This document shows, piece after piece, positions 17,574 through 24,600 of a DNA stretch of 44,026 bases. Positions within the stretch are counted from its first letter, which is position 1. Every line of letters begins with the position of its first letter. A model generated the notes under the pieces. The model was given only the letters and a program-made list of their open reading frames with translations, searched no databases and was not told the DNA's origin. Origin of the DNA: Lachnospiraceae bacterium (lineage in GTDB: Bacteria > Bacillota > Clostridia > Lachnospirales > Lachnospiraceae); the NCBI GenBank assembly GCA_014804245.1, contig JAAVAE010000014.1, positions 126,680 to 170,705 of the forward strand. Direction: 5' to 3'. A program made the translations under genes and the position numbers.

Positions 17574-18014
17574 ATGGCAGAAGTAAAAAAGGCAAAGACA
17601 ACTGCTAAGGCAGTACCTGTTAAAGAAGAAGTAAAGGCAGCAGAGGTTAAGGCAGAAGTTAAGGCTGCTTCTAAAGCAGAAGTAAAGGAAGAAGCAAAGA
17701 CACCTGCAAAGAAAACAGCAGGCAGAAAAGCAACTGTTAAAAAGACAGCTGCAGCGAAGAAAGAAACAGAGAAGAAAGCAGTTGGCAGAAAGCCGGCAGC
17801 AAAGAAAGCTGAAATTCAAGAAACAGTCAACTTCCAGTTCAGCGGCAAATCTTATACCCCTGAGGATTTGGTAAGAAGCTGTAAGGATGTATGGAAATAT
17901 GACTTAAACGGTAAAGAAGAAGATATCAAGAGTATCGAACTGTATGTGAAGCCGGAAGAGAACACTACATATTATGTAATCAACGGCGACGTTACAGGAA
18001 GCTTCTTTATCTAA
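17574..18014 (+). CDS. Lysine/alanine-rich histone H1-like protein with DUF6465-type C-terminus
   Basis: A 146-residue protein of two parts. Residues 1 to about 83 are low-complexity K, A, E, V and T with KKTAAAKK, AGRKA and VGRKPAAKK blocks like those of bacterial H1-like, nucleic-acid-binding tails. Residues about 85-146 (VNFQFSGKSYTPEDLV... YYVINGDVTGSFFI) form a small domain common in Lachnospiraceae and, as far as I recall, labelled DUF6465. It likely coats DNA or RNA, but that is inferred from composition. It is monocistronic, with a strong promoter upstream and a clear terminator downstream, which suggests abundant constitutive expression. A GAAAGGAG RBS precedes the ATG at 17574. Confidence 0.82.
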   Translation: MAEVKKAKTTAKAVPVKEEVKAAEVKAEVKAASKAEVKEEAKTPAKKTAGRKATVKKTAAAKKETEKKAVGRKPAAKKAEIQETVNFQFSGKSYTPEDLVRSCKDVWKYDLNGKEEDIKSIELYVKPEENTTYYVINGDVTGSFFI

Positions 18015-18053
18015 ATTATTAATATCTTATTATAAATATTGTTCAAGCGGGAT

Positions 18054-18090
18054 AAAAGATGGATGCATTTCAGTGTCCATCTTTTTTGTT
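18054..18090 (+). terminator. Intrinsic terminator of the H1-like gene
   Basis: AAAAGATGGA at 18054-18063 pairs with TCCATCTTTT at 18076-18085 around a 12-base loop, followed by a T run (CTTTTTTG). It lies 40 bases after the stop codon. Confidence 0.88.
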
Positions 18091-18103
18091 GGAGAATAGT
18101 CCG

Positions 18104-18254
18104 CACAGGATAGGTAAATAAACCAACGTCGCCGCGCTCCCGCTCCATAAAAACGTAACAGACGCTAGACTCGAAAGAACCCGCGCTTTTAAGCGCGTGG
18201 TCAAGCGCTGACGTTTTTATAGGGGCTCCTTATGGTATATTTACCTATCCTGTG
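18104..18254 (+). repeat. Type B palindromic repeat unit, copy B2
   Basis: CACAGGATAGGTAAATA at the left end pairs with the complementary TATTTACCTATCCTGTG at 18238-18254. The interior contains the GTCGCCGCGCTCCCGCTC block and a nested AAAAACGT..CAG.CGCT / AGCG.CTG.ACGTTTTT stem, with an additional GCGCTTTTAAGCGC hairpin that B1 lacks. It is the first half of the second A-B composite, in opposite orientation to the one at 1453-1836. It starts just after the H1-like gene terminator. Confidence 0.85.
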
Positions 18255-18321
18255 CTACGTTACTGGCAGTCCGCAAAATAGCAGAATATTTGCTGCTTTT
18301 CATTAGGTCGCCAAGACACAG

Positions 18322-18457
18322 CTCTGAGAGGATAAATAATCCAAAAGGAGCCCCTCAAAAAGCGTCAGCACTTAGCGAGGTTTTTTCGAGCTTAGTGCCT
18401 GCTACGCTTTTTGCGGAGCGGGAGCGCGGCGACGTTGGATTATTTATCCTCTCAGAG
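18322..18457 (-). repeat. Type A palindromic repeat unit, copy A2
   Basis: CTCTGAGAGGATAAATAAT at 18322-18340 and its exact complement at 18439-18457 bound the unit. The interior, on the minus strand, has the GCGCTCCCGCTC block and a nested stem AAAAAGCG..CAGCACT / AGTGC..CGCTTTTT. Reversed, B2-spacer-A2 aligns with A1-spacer-B1 across the spacer too, so both are copies of one composite. The unit ends about 70 bases upstream of the hrcA promoter. A plus-strand frame crossing it is not a gene. Confidence 0.85.
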
Positions 18458-18527
18458 CGTCCTCTAGCCAATCCCATGAAAAACAACAAATTTAGAATTT
18501 TTTTATAATTATTTTGGGATATATGTG

Positions 18528-18556
18528 TTGACAATATATAGGGTAAGTGCTATTTT
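18528..18556 (+). promoter_or_regulatory. Sigma-A promoter of the hrcA-grpE-dnaK operon
   Basis: TTGACA (18528-18533), 17 bases, TATTTT (18551-18556). The CIRCE operator starts 14 bases after the -10, so bound HrcA would block transcription near its start site. Confidence 0.88.
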
Positions 18557-18570
18557 AGGTTAAGAAGATG

Positions 18571-18597
18571 TTAGCACTCCATTAAGATGAGTGCTAA
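18571..18597 (+). promoter_or_regulatory. CIRCE operator (HrcA binding site)
   Basis: TTAGCACTC, nine bases, GAGTGCTAA: a perfect match to the CIRCE consensus. It is the operator for the HrcA repressor encoded immediately downstream and explains heat-shock control of the operon. No second CIRCE was seen before dnaJ. Confidence 0.97.
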
Positions 18598-18641
18598 TAA
18601 AAAAGAAGGCTTGTCATGTCGGATGGGAAGGGGTGATGGGA

Positions 18642-19673
18642 ATGCAGTTGAGTGAAAGAAAAATTAAAATATTGCAGGCCATTATCCGGAACTATCTTGA
18701 GACAGGGGAGCCGGTGGGCAGCAGGACGATTTCTAAATATACAGATTTGAATTTGAGTTCGGCAACGATTCGCAATGAGATGTCGGACTTGGAGGAAATG
18801 GGATATATTCTGCAGCCGCACACTTCAGCCGGAAGAATTCCTTCTGATAAAGGCTATCGTCTTTATGTGGATACCATGATGGAGGAGAAGGACAGGGAAC
18901 TGGAAGAGTTAAAGGAAATGATGCTGGAGAGAGAGGATAAGATGGATCATCTTCTCAAACAGGTGGCAAAGCTTCTGGCAACAAATACGAATTATGCCAC
19001 TATGATTTCGGCTCCCACGATTCATACGAATAAAATTAAATTTATACAGCTATCCAGAGTGGATGTGAATCAGATCCTGGCAGTAGTGGTTGTGGAAGGA
19101 AATGTGATTAAGAATAATATTATTCCGGTATCCGGGGAGTTGGATGATGAGACGCTTCTTAAGCTCAATATTCTTCTCAATACACATTTAAATGGGCTGA
19201 CACTAGAAGAAATCAATCTCGGCATGATTTCAGCAATGAAACAGCAGGCAGGCATACACAGTGCCATTGTAGCTGATGTAATAGATGCGATTGCGGAATC
19301 TATCAAGGCGGAGGAAGATCTGGAGATTTACACAAGCGGAGCCAACAATATTTTTAAGTATCCGGAGCTTGCCGACCAGCAGAAGGCCAGTGAGATCATC
19401 AATACATTTGAAGAGAAGCAGATGTTGACAGAACTGGTGCAGGATACACTTTCGGATGAGAAGAATACTGGCATTCAGGTTTATATTGGAAATGAGACGC
19501 CGATTCAGACAATGAAGGACTGCAGTGTGGTGACAGCTACCTATGAATTAGGAGAAGGAATGCGAGGAACCATAGGTATTATAGGACCGAAACGTATGGA
19601 TTACGATAAAGTCATAGGAACCCTTAAGACAATTACCCACCAGTTGGATGAATTATATAAGAATAAGACATAA
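18642..19673 (+). CDS. hrcA: Heat-inducible transcription repressor HrcA
   Basis: Represses class I heat-shock genes by binding CIRCE; its activity depends on GroE in known cases. The product is 343 residues with an N-terminal winged helix (LSERKIKILQAII... TISKYTDLNLSSATIRNEM, interrupted here), the HTSAGRIPSDKGYRLYVD signature at about 75-92, and the GAF-like and dimer regions behind. I use the ATG at 18642, eight bases after AAGGGG; ATG 18636 is too close to that RBS. It heads the operon under its own operator (autoregulation), and grpE follows after about 20 bases. Confidence 0.96.
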   Translation: MQLSERKIKILQAIIRNYLETGEPVGSRTISKYTDLNLSSATIRNEMSDLEEMGYILQPHTSAGRIPSDKGYRLYVDTMMEEKDRELEELKEMMLEREDKMDHLLKQVAKLLATNTNYATMISAPTIHTNKIKFIQLSRVDVNQILAVVVVEGNVIKNNIIPVSGELDDETLLKLNILLNTHLNGLTLEEINLGMISAMKQQAGIHSAIVADVIDAIAESIKAEEDLEIYTSGANNIFKYPELADQQKASEIINTFEEKQMLTELVQDTLSDEKNTGIQVYIGNETPIQTMKDCSVVTATYELGEGMRGTIGIIGPKRMDYDKVIGTLKTITHQLDELYKNKT

Positions 19674-19694
19674 AGATAGAAAGGGATGAAACGG

Positions 19695-20348
19695 ATGAGT
19701 GATGAATTAAAGAAGGACGTAGGGGATAATCTGGATACAGAGGAAGTACTGCAGGATGCGGAAGACGCACAGGCAGCTGCGGACACCGAGGGTTCGGAGG
19801 AAACTGCGGAGCCTATTGCAGGCAATGAAGGTGCAGAAGAAGGAGAGGCAGCGGAGAGCAAGGCGGATAAGAAGGCTGCTAAGAAAAAGCTGAAAGCTGA
19901 TAAAAAGCAGGATGCTCTTAAGGAAAAAATAGAGGAACTTGAAGACCGGGTGAAACGCCAGATGGCTGAATTCGATAATTTCAGGAAGCGTACTGAAAAA
20001 GAAAAAACAGCAATGTTCGAGACAGGAGCAAAAAGCGTCATAGAAAAAATCCTGCCGGTGGTCGATAACTTTGAAAGAGGTCTTGCAACGGTTCCGGAGG
20101 AAGAAAAGAATTCACCTTTTGCAGAAGGAATGGAGATGATTTATAAGCAGCTGATTTCAGAATTGGAAAAGATGGAAGTAAAGCCGATTCCCGCTGTGGG
20201 AGAAGAATTTAATCCAGAATTCCATAATGCAGTCATGCAGGTGGAAAGCGAAGAATATGAATCAGGTGTGATTGCCCAGGAACTGCAGAAAGGATATACT
20301 TATAGGGACAGCGTGGTAAGGCACAGCATGGTAGCGGTAGTAAGCTGA
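19695..20348 (+). CDS. grpE: Nucleotide exchange factor GrpE
   Basis: Accelerates ADP release from DnaK. Of 217 residues the first 60 or so are acidic and Ala/Glu/Lys-rich (disordered). A long coiled coil (KADKKQDALKEKIEELEDRVKRQMAEF, in part) follows, then the family motif FDNFRKRTEKEK, and a beta-rich head ending in YTYRDSVVRHSMVAVV. ATG 19695 is preceded by GAAAGGG with nine bases between; ATG 19686 abuts the RBS. The position between hrcA and dnaK is the standard Firmicute order. Confidence 0.96.
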   Translation: MSDELKKDVGDNLDTEEVLQDAEDAQAAADTEGSEETAEPIAGNEGAEEGEAAESKADKKAAKKKLKADKKQDALKEKIEELEDRVKRQMAEFDNFRKRTEKEKTAMFETGAKSVIEKILPVVDNFERGLATVPEEEKNSPFAEGMEMIYKQLISELEKMEVKPIPAVGEEFNPEFHNAVMQVESEEYESGVIAQELQKGYTYRDSVVRHSMVAVVS

Positions 20349-20422
20349 CATGAGAACTCAAGGAAACAATAAACATTTATCAGTATCATAAATGAAAGGA
20401 AAGAATTAAGGAGGAGATCATT

Positions 20423-22291
20423 ATGAGTAAAATAATTGGTATTGACTTAGGTACAACAAACAGCTGTGTGGCAGTTATGGAGGGCGGAAAGCCTACTGTC
20501 ATCGCTAATGCAGAGGGCGCAAGAACGACACCGTCTGTAGTAGCATTTACAAAAACAGGAGAAAGACTGATTGGTGAGCCTGCAAAGCGTCAGGCGGTAA
20601 CCAACGCAGAAAAAACAATTTCATCTATCAAGAGAGATATGGGTACAGACAGAGGCCGTAATATTGATGAGAAGAAATATTCTCCTCAGCAGATTTCAGC
20701 TATGATCCTGCAGAAACTGAAAGCAGATGCTGAGAGCTATTTAGGTGAAAAGGTGACAGAGGCAGTTATCACTGTTCCTGCATATTTTAATGATGCACAG
20801 CGTCAGGCAACAAAGGATGCAGGTAAGATTGCAGGTCTTGATGTAAAACGTATCATCAACGAGCCTACAGCGGCAGCCCTTGCTTATGGTCTTGACAATG
20901 AAAAAGAACAGAAAATCATGGTATATGACTTAGGCGGCGGTACATTCGATGTTTCTATCATTGAAATCGGTGACGGTGTCATTGAGGTTCTGGCAACTAA
21001 CGGCGATACACACCTTGGCGGTGATGACTTCGATAACAGGCTGACACAGTGGATGATCGACGAATTTAAGAAAGCGGAAGGTGTTGACTTATCCAATGAT
21101 AAGATGGCATTACAGAGATTGAAAGAAGCAGCTGAAAAGGCAAAGAAAGAACTTTCCTCTGCAACAACGACCAACATCAACCTTCCTTTCATTACAGCTA
21201 CAGCAGAAGGTCCTAAGCACTTTGATATGAACCTTTCCAGAGCAAAATTTGATGAACTTACACATGACTTGGTTGAAAAGACAGCAATCCCTGTACAGAA
21301 CGCAATGAAGGATGCAGGTCTTACCAACGCCGACTTAGGTCAGGTATTGCTGGTAGGCGGTTCCACACGTATTCCTGCCGTACAGGATAAAGTAAAACAG
21401 TTGACAGGTCATGAACCCAGCAAGACATTGAATCCTGATGAATGCGTTGCATTAGGCGCTTCCATTCAGGGCGGTAAGCTGGCAGGTGACGCCGGCGCAG
21501 GGGAAATCCTTCTTCTGGACGTTACACCTCTTTCTCTGTCCATCGAAACAATGGGCGGTATTGCAACAAGACTGATTGAGAGAAATACGACCATTCCTAC
21601 CAAGAAGAGCCAGATTTTCTCAACAGCAGCAGATAACCAGACAGCAGTTGACATCAACGTATTACAGGGTGAAAGACAGTTTGCAAGGGATAACAAGTCC
21701 CTCGGACAATTCAGATTAGACGGTATTCCTCCGGCAATGCGCGGCGTACCTCAGATTGAAGTAACTTTTGATATTGATGCTAATGGTATCGTTAATGTTT
21801 CCGCAAAGGATCTTGGTACAGGCAAAGAGCAGCATATCACCATCACAGCAAGCTCCAACATGTCTGATGATGAGATTGATAAGGCAGTAAAAGAAGCAGC
21901 TGAGTTTGAAGCACAGGATAAGAAGAGAAAAGAAGCAATTGATGCAAGAAATGAAGCGGACTCTTTCGTATTCCAGACAGAAAAGGCATTAAATGAAGTT
22001 GGCGACAAGATCGATGCTTCCGAAAAAGCAACAGTGGAAGCTGATATGCAGGCTGTAAAAGACATTCTGGAGAGAACCAAAGATCAGGAAATGTCTGATT
22101 CCGATTTGGATGCTCTTAAGGCTGCAAAGGAGAAACTTACCACAAGCGCTCAGGCACTGTTCACTAAAATGTATGAGAACATGCAGCAGGCAGGCGGGGC
22201 AGCAGGTCCCGACATGGGAGCAGGCCCTGATATGGGAGCAGATGCAGGTCCGGCGGATGATGTAGTTGACGGAGATTACAGAGAAGTATAA
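20423..22291 (+). CDS. dnaK: Chaperone protein DnaK (Hsp70)
   Basis: ATP-dependent chaperone, 622 residues. [13 protein letters not shown] begins the ATPase domain, with [12 protein letters not shown] and [14 protein letters not shown] following. The linker [14 protein letters not shown] leads into the substrate-binding domain, and the C-terminal lid ends in a Gly/Ala/Asp/Pro-rich tail with repeated GPDMGA and then [12 protein letters not shown] strong AAGGAGGAGATC RBS precedes the ATG. Codon use is more biased than in neighbouring genes, as expected for an abundant protein. It is expressed with hrcA and grpE from the CIRCE-controlled promoter. Confidence 0.98.
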   Translation: MSKIIGIDLGTTNSCVAVMEGGKPTVIANAEGARTTPSVVAFTKTGERLIGEPAKRQAVTNAEKTISSIKRDMGTDRGRNIDEKKYSPQQISAMILQKLKADAESYLGEKVTEAVITVPAYFNDAQRQATKDAGKIAGLDVKRIINEPTAAALAYGLDNEKEQKIMVYDLGGGTFDVSIIEIGDGVIEVLATNGDTHLGGDDFDNRLTQWMIDEFKKAEGVDLSNDKMALQRLKEAAEKAKKELSSATTTNINLPFITATAEGPKHFDMNLSRAKFDELTHDLVEKTAIPVQNAMKDAGLTNADLGQVLLVGGSTRIPAVQDKVKQLTGHEPSKTLNPDECVALGASIQGGKLAGDAGAGEILLLDVTPLSLSIETMGGIATRLIERNTTIPTKKSQIFSTAADNQTAVDINVLQGERQFARDNKSLGQFRLDGIPPAMRGVPQIEVTFDIDANGIVNVSAKDLGTGKEQHITITASSNMSDDEIDKAVKEAAEFEAQDKKRKEAIDARNEADSFVFQTEKALNEVGDKIDASEKATVEADMQAVKDILERTKDQEMSDSDLDALKAAKEKLTTSAQALFTKMYENMQQAGGAAGPDMGAGPDMGADAGPADDVVDGDYREV

Positions 22292-22309
22292 ACGAGATGA
22301 AGATTGGTT

Positions 22310-22364
22310 ACAGTTCACACCTTGCCAGAATTTAATACTTTTTGAGCTATATGGTGTGAACTGT
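22310..22364. repeat. 12-bp inverted repeat after dnaK
   Basis: ACAGTTCACACC (22310-22321) and GGTGTGAACTGT (22353-22364) are perfect complements around a 31-base AT-rich loop. There is no T run after it, so it is not a classic terminator by itself. It resembles the GTAACTGT/ACAGTTAC inverted repeat at 24540-24566 and may belong to a small dispersed repeat family. Confidence 0.6.
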
Positions 22365-22368
22365 TACG

Positions 22369-22400
22369 AAGAATGACTCATCCGAGTCATTCTTCTTGTG
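22369..22400 (+). terminator. Terminator between dnaK and dnaJ
   Basis: AAGAATGACTC and GAGTCATTCTT are perfect complements around ATCC, followed by CTTGTG rather than a pure T run. It is placed to end or weaken the hrcA-grpE-dnaK transcript before dnaJ. Confidence 0.65.
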
Positions 22401-22424
22401 CTTTTGCACATTTTAATGTATACT
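22396..22424 (+). promoter_or_regulatory. Probable separate promoter of dnaJ
   Basis: TTGTGC (22396-22401), 17 bases, TATACT (22419-22424), placed after the terminator hairpin and some 60 bases before the dnaJ ATG. The leader contains GCCGCCTTTGGCGGC, a short strong hairpin at about 22439-22453. Confidence 0.6.
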
Positions 22425-22486
22425 ATAGGTATTATGTGCCGCCTTTGGCGGCATGTTGTGCGCTGAAAGCATGGGAGGAATTAGAA

Positions 22487-23647
22487 ATGGCAGAACAGAA
22501 ACGTGATTATTATGAGGTTCTTGGTATCGATAAAAACGCAGATGATGCCGCCATTAAAAAAGCATATAGGGCTCTTGCCAAGAAGTATCATCCAGATATG
22601 AATCCCGGAGATGCGGAAGCGGAGAAAAAGTTTAAGGAAGCTTCGGAGGCTTATGCTATTTTGAGCGATCCGGAGAAGAAAAGGCAGTACGACCAGTTTG
22701 GTCACGCAGCATTTGAAGGCGGAGGCGGCGGATACGGCGGCTTCGATTTTAACAGTGCAGATTTCAGTGATATTTTTGGCGATATCTTCGGCGATTTCTT
22801 TGGAGGAGGGCGCAAGGGCAGAGGAAGCAACGGTCCTATGAAAGGCGCCAATATCAGAACCAGCGTAAGAATTACTTTTGAAGAAGCTGTATTTGGTGTC
22901 GATAAAGAAATTGAACTGACCCTTAAGGACGAATGTAAGACCTGCCACGGCACAGGGGCAAAGCCGGGAACCAGTCCTGAAACTTGTCAGAAGTGCGGCG
23001 GTAAGGGACAGGTGGTATTTACTCAGCAATCTTTCTTCGGCACGGTCAGAAACGTGCAGACTTGTCCGGAGTGTAACGGAACAGGAAAAGTCATTAAAGA
23101 GAAGTGTGCGGACTGCCATGGCTCAGGTTATATTGCCAGCCGCAAAAAAATACAGGTATCTATACCTGCCGGAATCGATAATGGACAGAGCGTCCGCATC
23201 CGCGATAAAGGTGAGCCGGGTACCAACGGCGGTCCAAGAGGAGATCTTCTGGTAGAAGTAATCGTCGGACGTCATCCAATCTTCCAGCGACAGGATTACA
23301 ATATTTATTCTACTGTACCGGTTTCTTTTGCTGTGGCAGCTCTCGGAGGAGATGTATTAGTTGATACAGTGGACGGAAAAGTGCTTTACGAAGTAAAACC
23401 GGGTACGCAGACAGACACTAAAGTCCGCTTAAAGGGCAAGGGTGTTCCTACTCTGAGAAATAAGGAAGTCCGCGGAGATCATTATGTCACGCTGGTTGTG
23501 CAGACACCCGATAAATTGTCCCATGAAGCAAAGGAACTGCTAAAACAGTTTGATGCTTTGACTGGTGATAGTTTAAATGTCTCAAAGAATGTACAGGCAG
23601 AAAAAAGCGATGCTAAAGATTCAAAGAAAAAGAAATTCTGGAAATAA
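22487..23647 (+). CDS. dnaJ: Chaperone protein DnaJ (type I Hsp40)
   Basis: Co-chaperone stimulating DnaK ATPase and delivering substrates. The ATG at 22487 follows GGGAGGAATTAG. A longer in-frame reading back to 22373 covers only leader sequence and is not used. The 386-residue protein has a J domain ([14 protein letters not shown] motif at about 35-37), a Gly/Phe-rich region with GGGGGYGGF, four zinc-binding repeats ([32 protein letters not shown]) and the C-terminal substrate domain with KGKGVPTL. It is separated from dnaK by about 195 bases containing a hairpin and a promoter. Confidence 0.97.
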   Translation: MAEQKRDYYEVLGIDKNADDAAIKKAYRALAKKYHPDMNPGDAEAEKKFKEASEAYAILSDPEKKRQYDQFGHAAFEGGGGGYGGFDFNSADFSDIFGDIFGDFFGGGRKGRGSNGPMKGANIRTSVRITFEEAVFGVDKEIELTLKDECKTCHGTGAKPGTSPETCQKCGGKGQVVFTQQSFFGTVRNVQTCPECNGTGKVIKEKCADCHGSGYIASRKKIQVSIPAGIDNGQSVRIRDKGEPGTNGGPRGDLLVEVIVGRHPIFQRQDYNIYSTVPVSFAVAALGGDVLVDTVDGKVLYEVKPGTQTDTKVRLKGKGVPTLRNKEVRGDHYVTLVVQTPDKLSHEAKELLKQFDALTGDSLNVSKNVQAEKSDAKDSKKKKFWK

Positions 23648-23659
23648 AGTCACCAAAAT

Positions 23660-23696
23660 AAGAGGAAGAATAGCGTTGCTGTCCTTCCTCTTTGTG
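23660..23696 (+). terminator. Terminator of dnaJ
   Basis: AAGAGGAAG (23660-23668) pairs with CTTCCTCTT (23684-23692) and is followed by TGTGG. It lies 13 bases after the dnaJ stop. The T run is short but the stem is clean. It could also serve the convergent gene at 23761. Confidence 0.7.
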
Positions 23697-23760
23697 GTAT
23701 TAGGCTGTATGCGAAAAGAAGGTCATATTAATCGATATGGAGGCATAAACTGATATTAGA

Positions 23761-24372
23761 CTATGACTTTAAAGTGTCCTCCAACATGGATACAATGTGA
23801 CCGGATAGACTGGTGTTCAGGCTTTGTGCCACAGGAATCAGTGCTTCTATCTTTTCGGGCTCATGGTTCTGGAGATAAATAGAAGACAGCAGCTTGTAGG
23901 CGGCACTGATATCAGTACGGGTCTCGACTGCAAATTCCAAGGTCCGGCATGCTTCTTCCACATATCCCTTTTCATATAAAGCTTCGGCAAGATTCTGAAG
24001 AGTGCGGACAAGTATGGTATAACTTTGATCATAACGGGACAGGATGTCAATGTTGGGAGCACCGTACATAAGCTTTAGATCTGTATTGCTTATGCCGGTA
24101 AAATTCACGATGGGAGATTTTGAGAGTTCCCTTAAAGTCTCATGGTACTCGGCAATTACCGGGTCTTCTGTGAGCAGATCCATAGGAAGACGGTCAAAGG
24201 GAATCTCTATATAGTCAAGGTCGTCAAGGGGTTTGCGCCGGGTACTGTTGGCGGCTGCTTCCTTTTCCCAGAAGGCATTGTAGGCTTTAGACTCTATATT
24301 CCGGTGCTTCTTTATTTCATAACCTAACCAGATACAAAATACGATAAAACTTGCAAAAAAAGGGAACTTCAT
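23761..24372 (-). CDS. Membrane-anchored TPR-like hypothetical protein
   Basis: A 203-residue protein with one N-terminal hydrophobic helix (MKFPFFASFIVFCIWLGYEI, residues 1-20) followed by a cytoplasmic or extracytoplasmic soluble part. The C-terminal half (about 115-195: LVRTLQNLAEALYEKGYVEEA... AAYKLLSSIYLQNHEPEKIE) has the length and A/G/Y/L spacing of two tetratricopeptide repeats, which usually mediate protein contacts. The ATG at 24372 has TATATGAAG context with a GGATAT upstream on the minus strand. It is convergent with dnaJ and divergent from a 35-aa membrane peptide. No function recognised. Confidence 0.65.
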   Translation of the reverse strand: MKFPFFASFIVFCIWLGYEIKKHRNIESKAYNAFWEKEAAANSTRRKPLDDLDYIEIPFDRLPMDLLTEDPVIAEYHETLRELSKSPIVNFTGISNTDLKLMYGAPNIDILSRYDQSYTILVRTLQNLAEALYEKGYVEEACRTLEFAVETRTDISAAYKLLSSIYLQNHEPEKIEALIPVAQSLNTSLSGHIVSMLEDTLKS

Positions 24373-24413
24373 ATATAATATCCTTTCAAAGATGGATAAA
24401 CCGGAGGGACAAT

Positions 24414-24521
24414 ATGTTTCATTTTTACAATAAGAAAAACAAAAAAATTGTATCGTCAGTTATCATCATTTTAATTGTACTTGCTATGATAATTCCAACT
24501 ATAGCATCTTTTTTCTCATAA
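24414..24521 (+). CDS. Small membrane protein, 35 residues
   Basis: A short gene: GGAGG, six bases, ATG at 24414. It encodes a peptide that starts MFHFYNKKNKKIVSSV, continues with a single hydrophobic helix (about residues 13-34) and ends FFS before TAA at 24519. The basic N-terminus plus one helix predicts an inner-membrane peptide with N-in topology. It is divergent from the TPR-like gene (41 bases apart) and 79 bases ahead of the VanW gene. The strong RBS and clean composition argue it is real. I do not know its role. Confidence 0.65.
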   Translation: MFHFYNKKNKKIVSSVIIILIVLAMIIPTIASFFS

Positions 24522-24539
24522 AGCAAATAAAGGATAAGT

Positions 24540-24566
24540 GTAACTGTGAAGGTACTGAACAGTTAC
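24540..24566. repeat. Short inverted repeat upstream of the VanW gene
   Basis: GTAACTGT (24540-24547) and ACAGTTAC (24559-24566), loop 11 bases. Located in the leader of the VanW gene, about 35 bases before its ATG. The arm sequence is related to the repeat at 22310-22364 (both contain GAAC.GTTACG at the right arm). Confidence 0.5.
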
Positions 24567-24600
24567 GGATGAGTGATCTGCAGTATGCAGGGGGTAAATT

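Noticed and set aside
18290-18508. Plus-strand 72-codon frame before hrcA
   Set aside because: It crosses the A2 palindrome and has no RBS; it is repeat DNA.
19601-20041. Minus-strand 146-codon frame opposite grpE
   Set aside because: It is a Ser/Ala/Phe-rich shadow of the acidic, Ala/Glu/Lys-rich grpE start.
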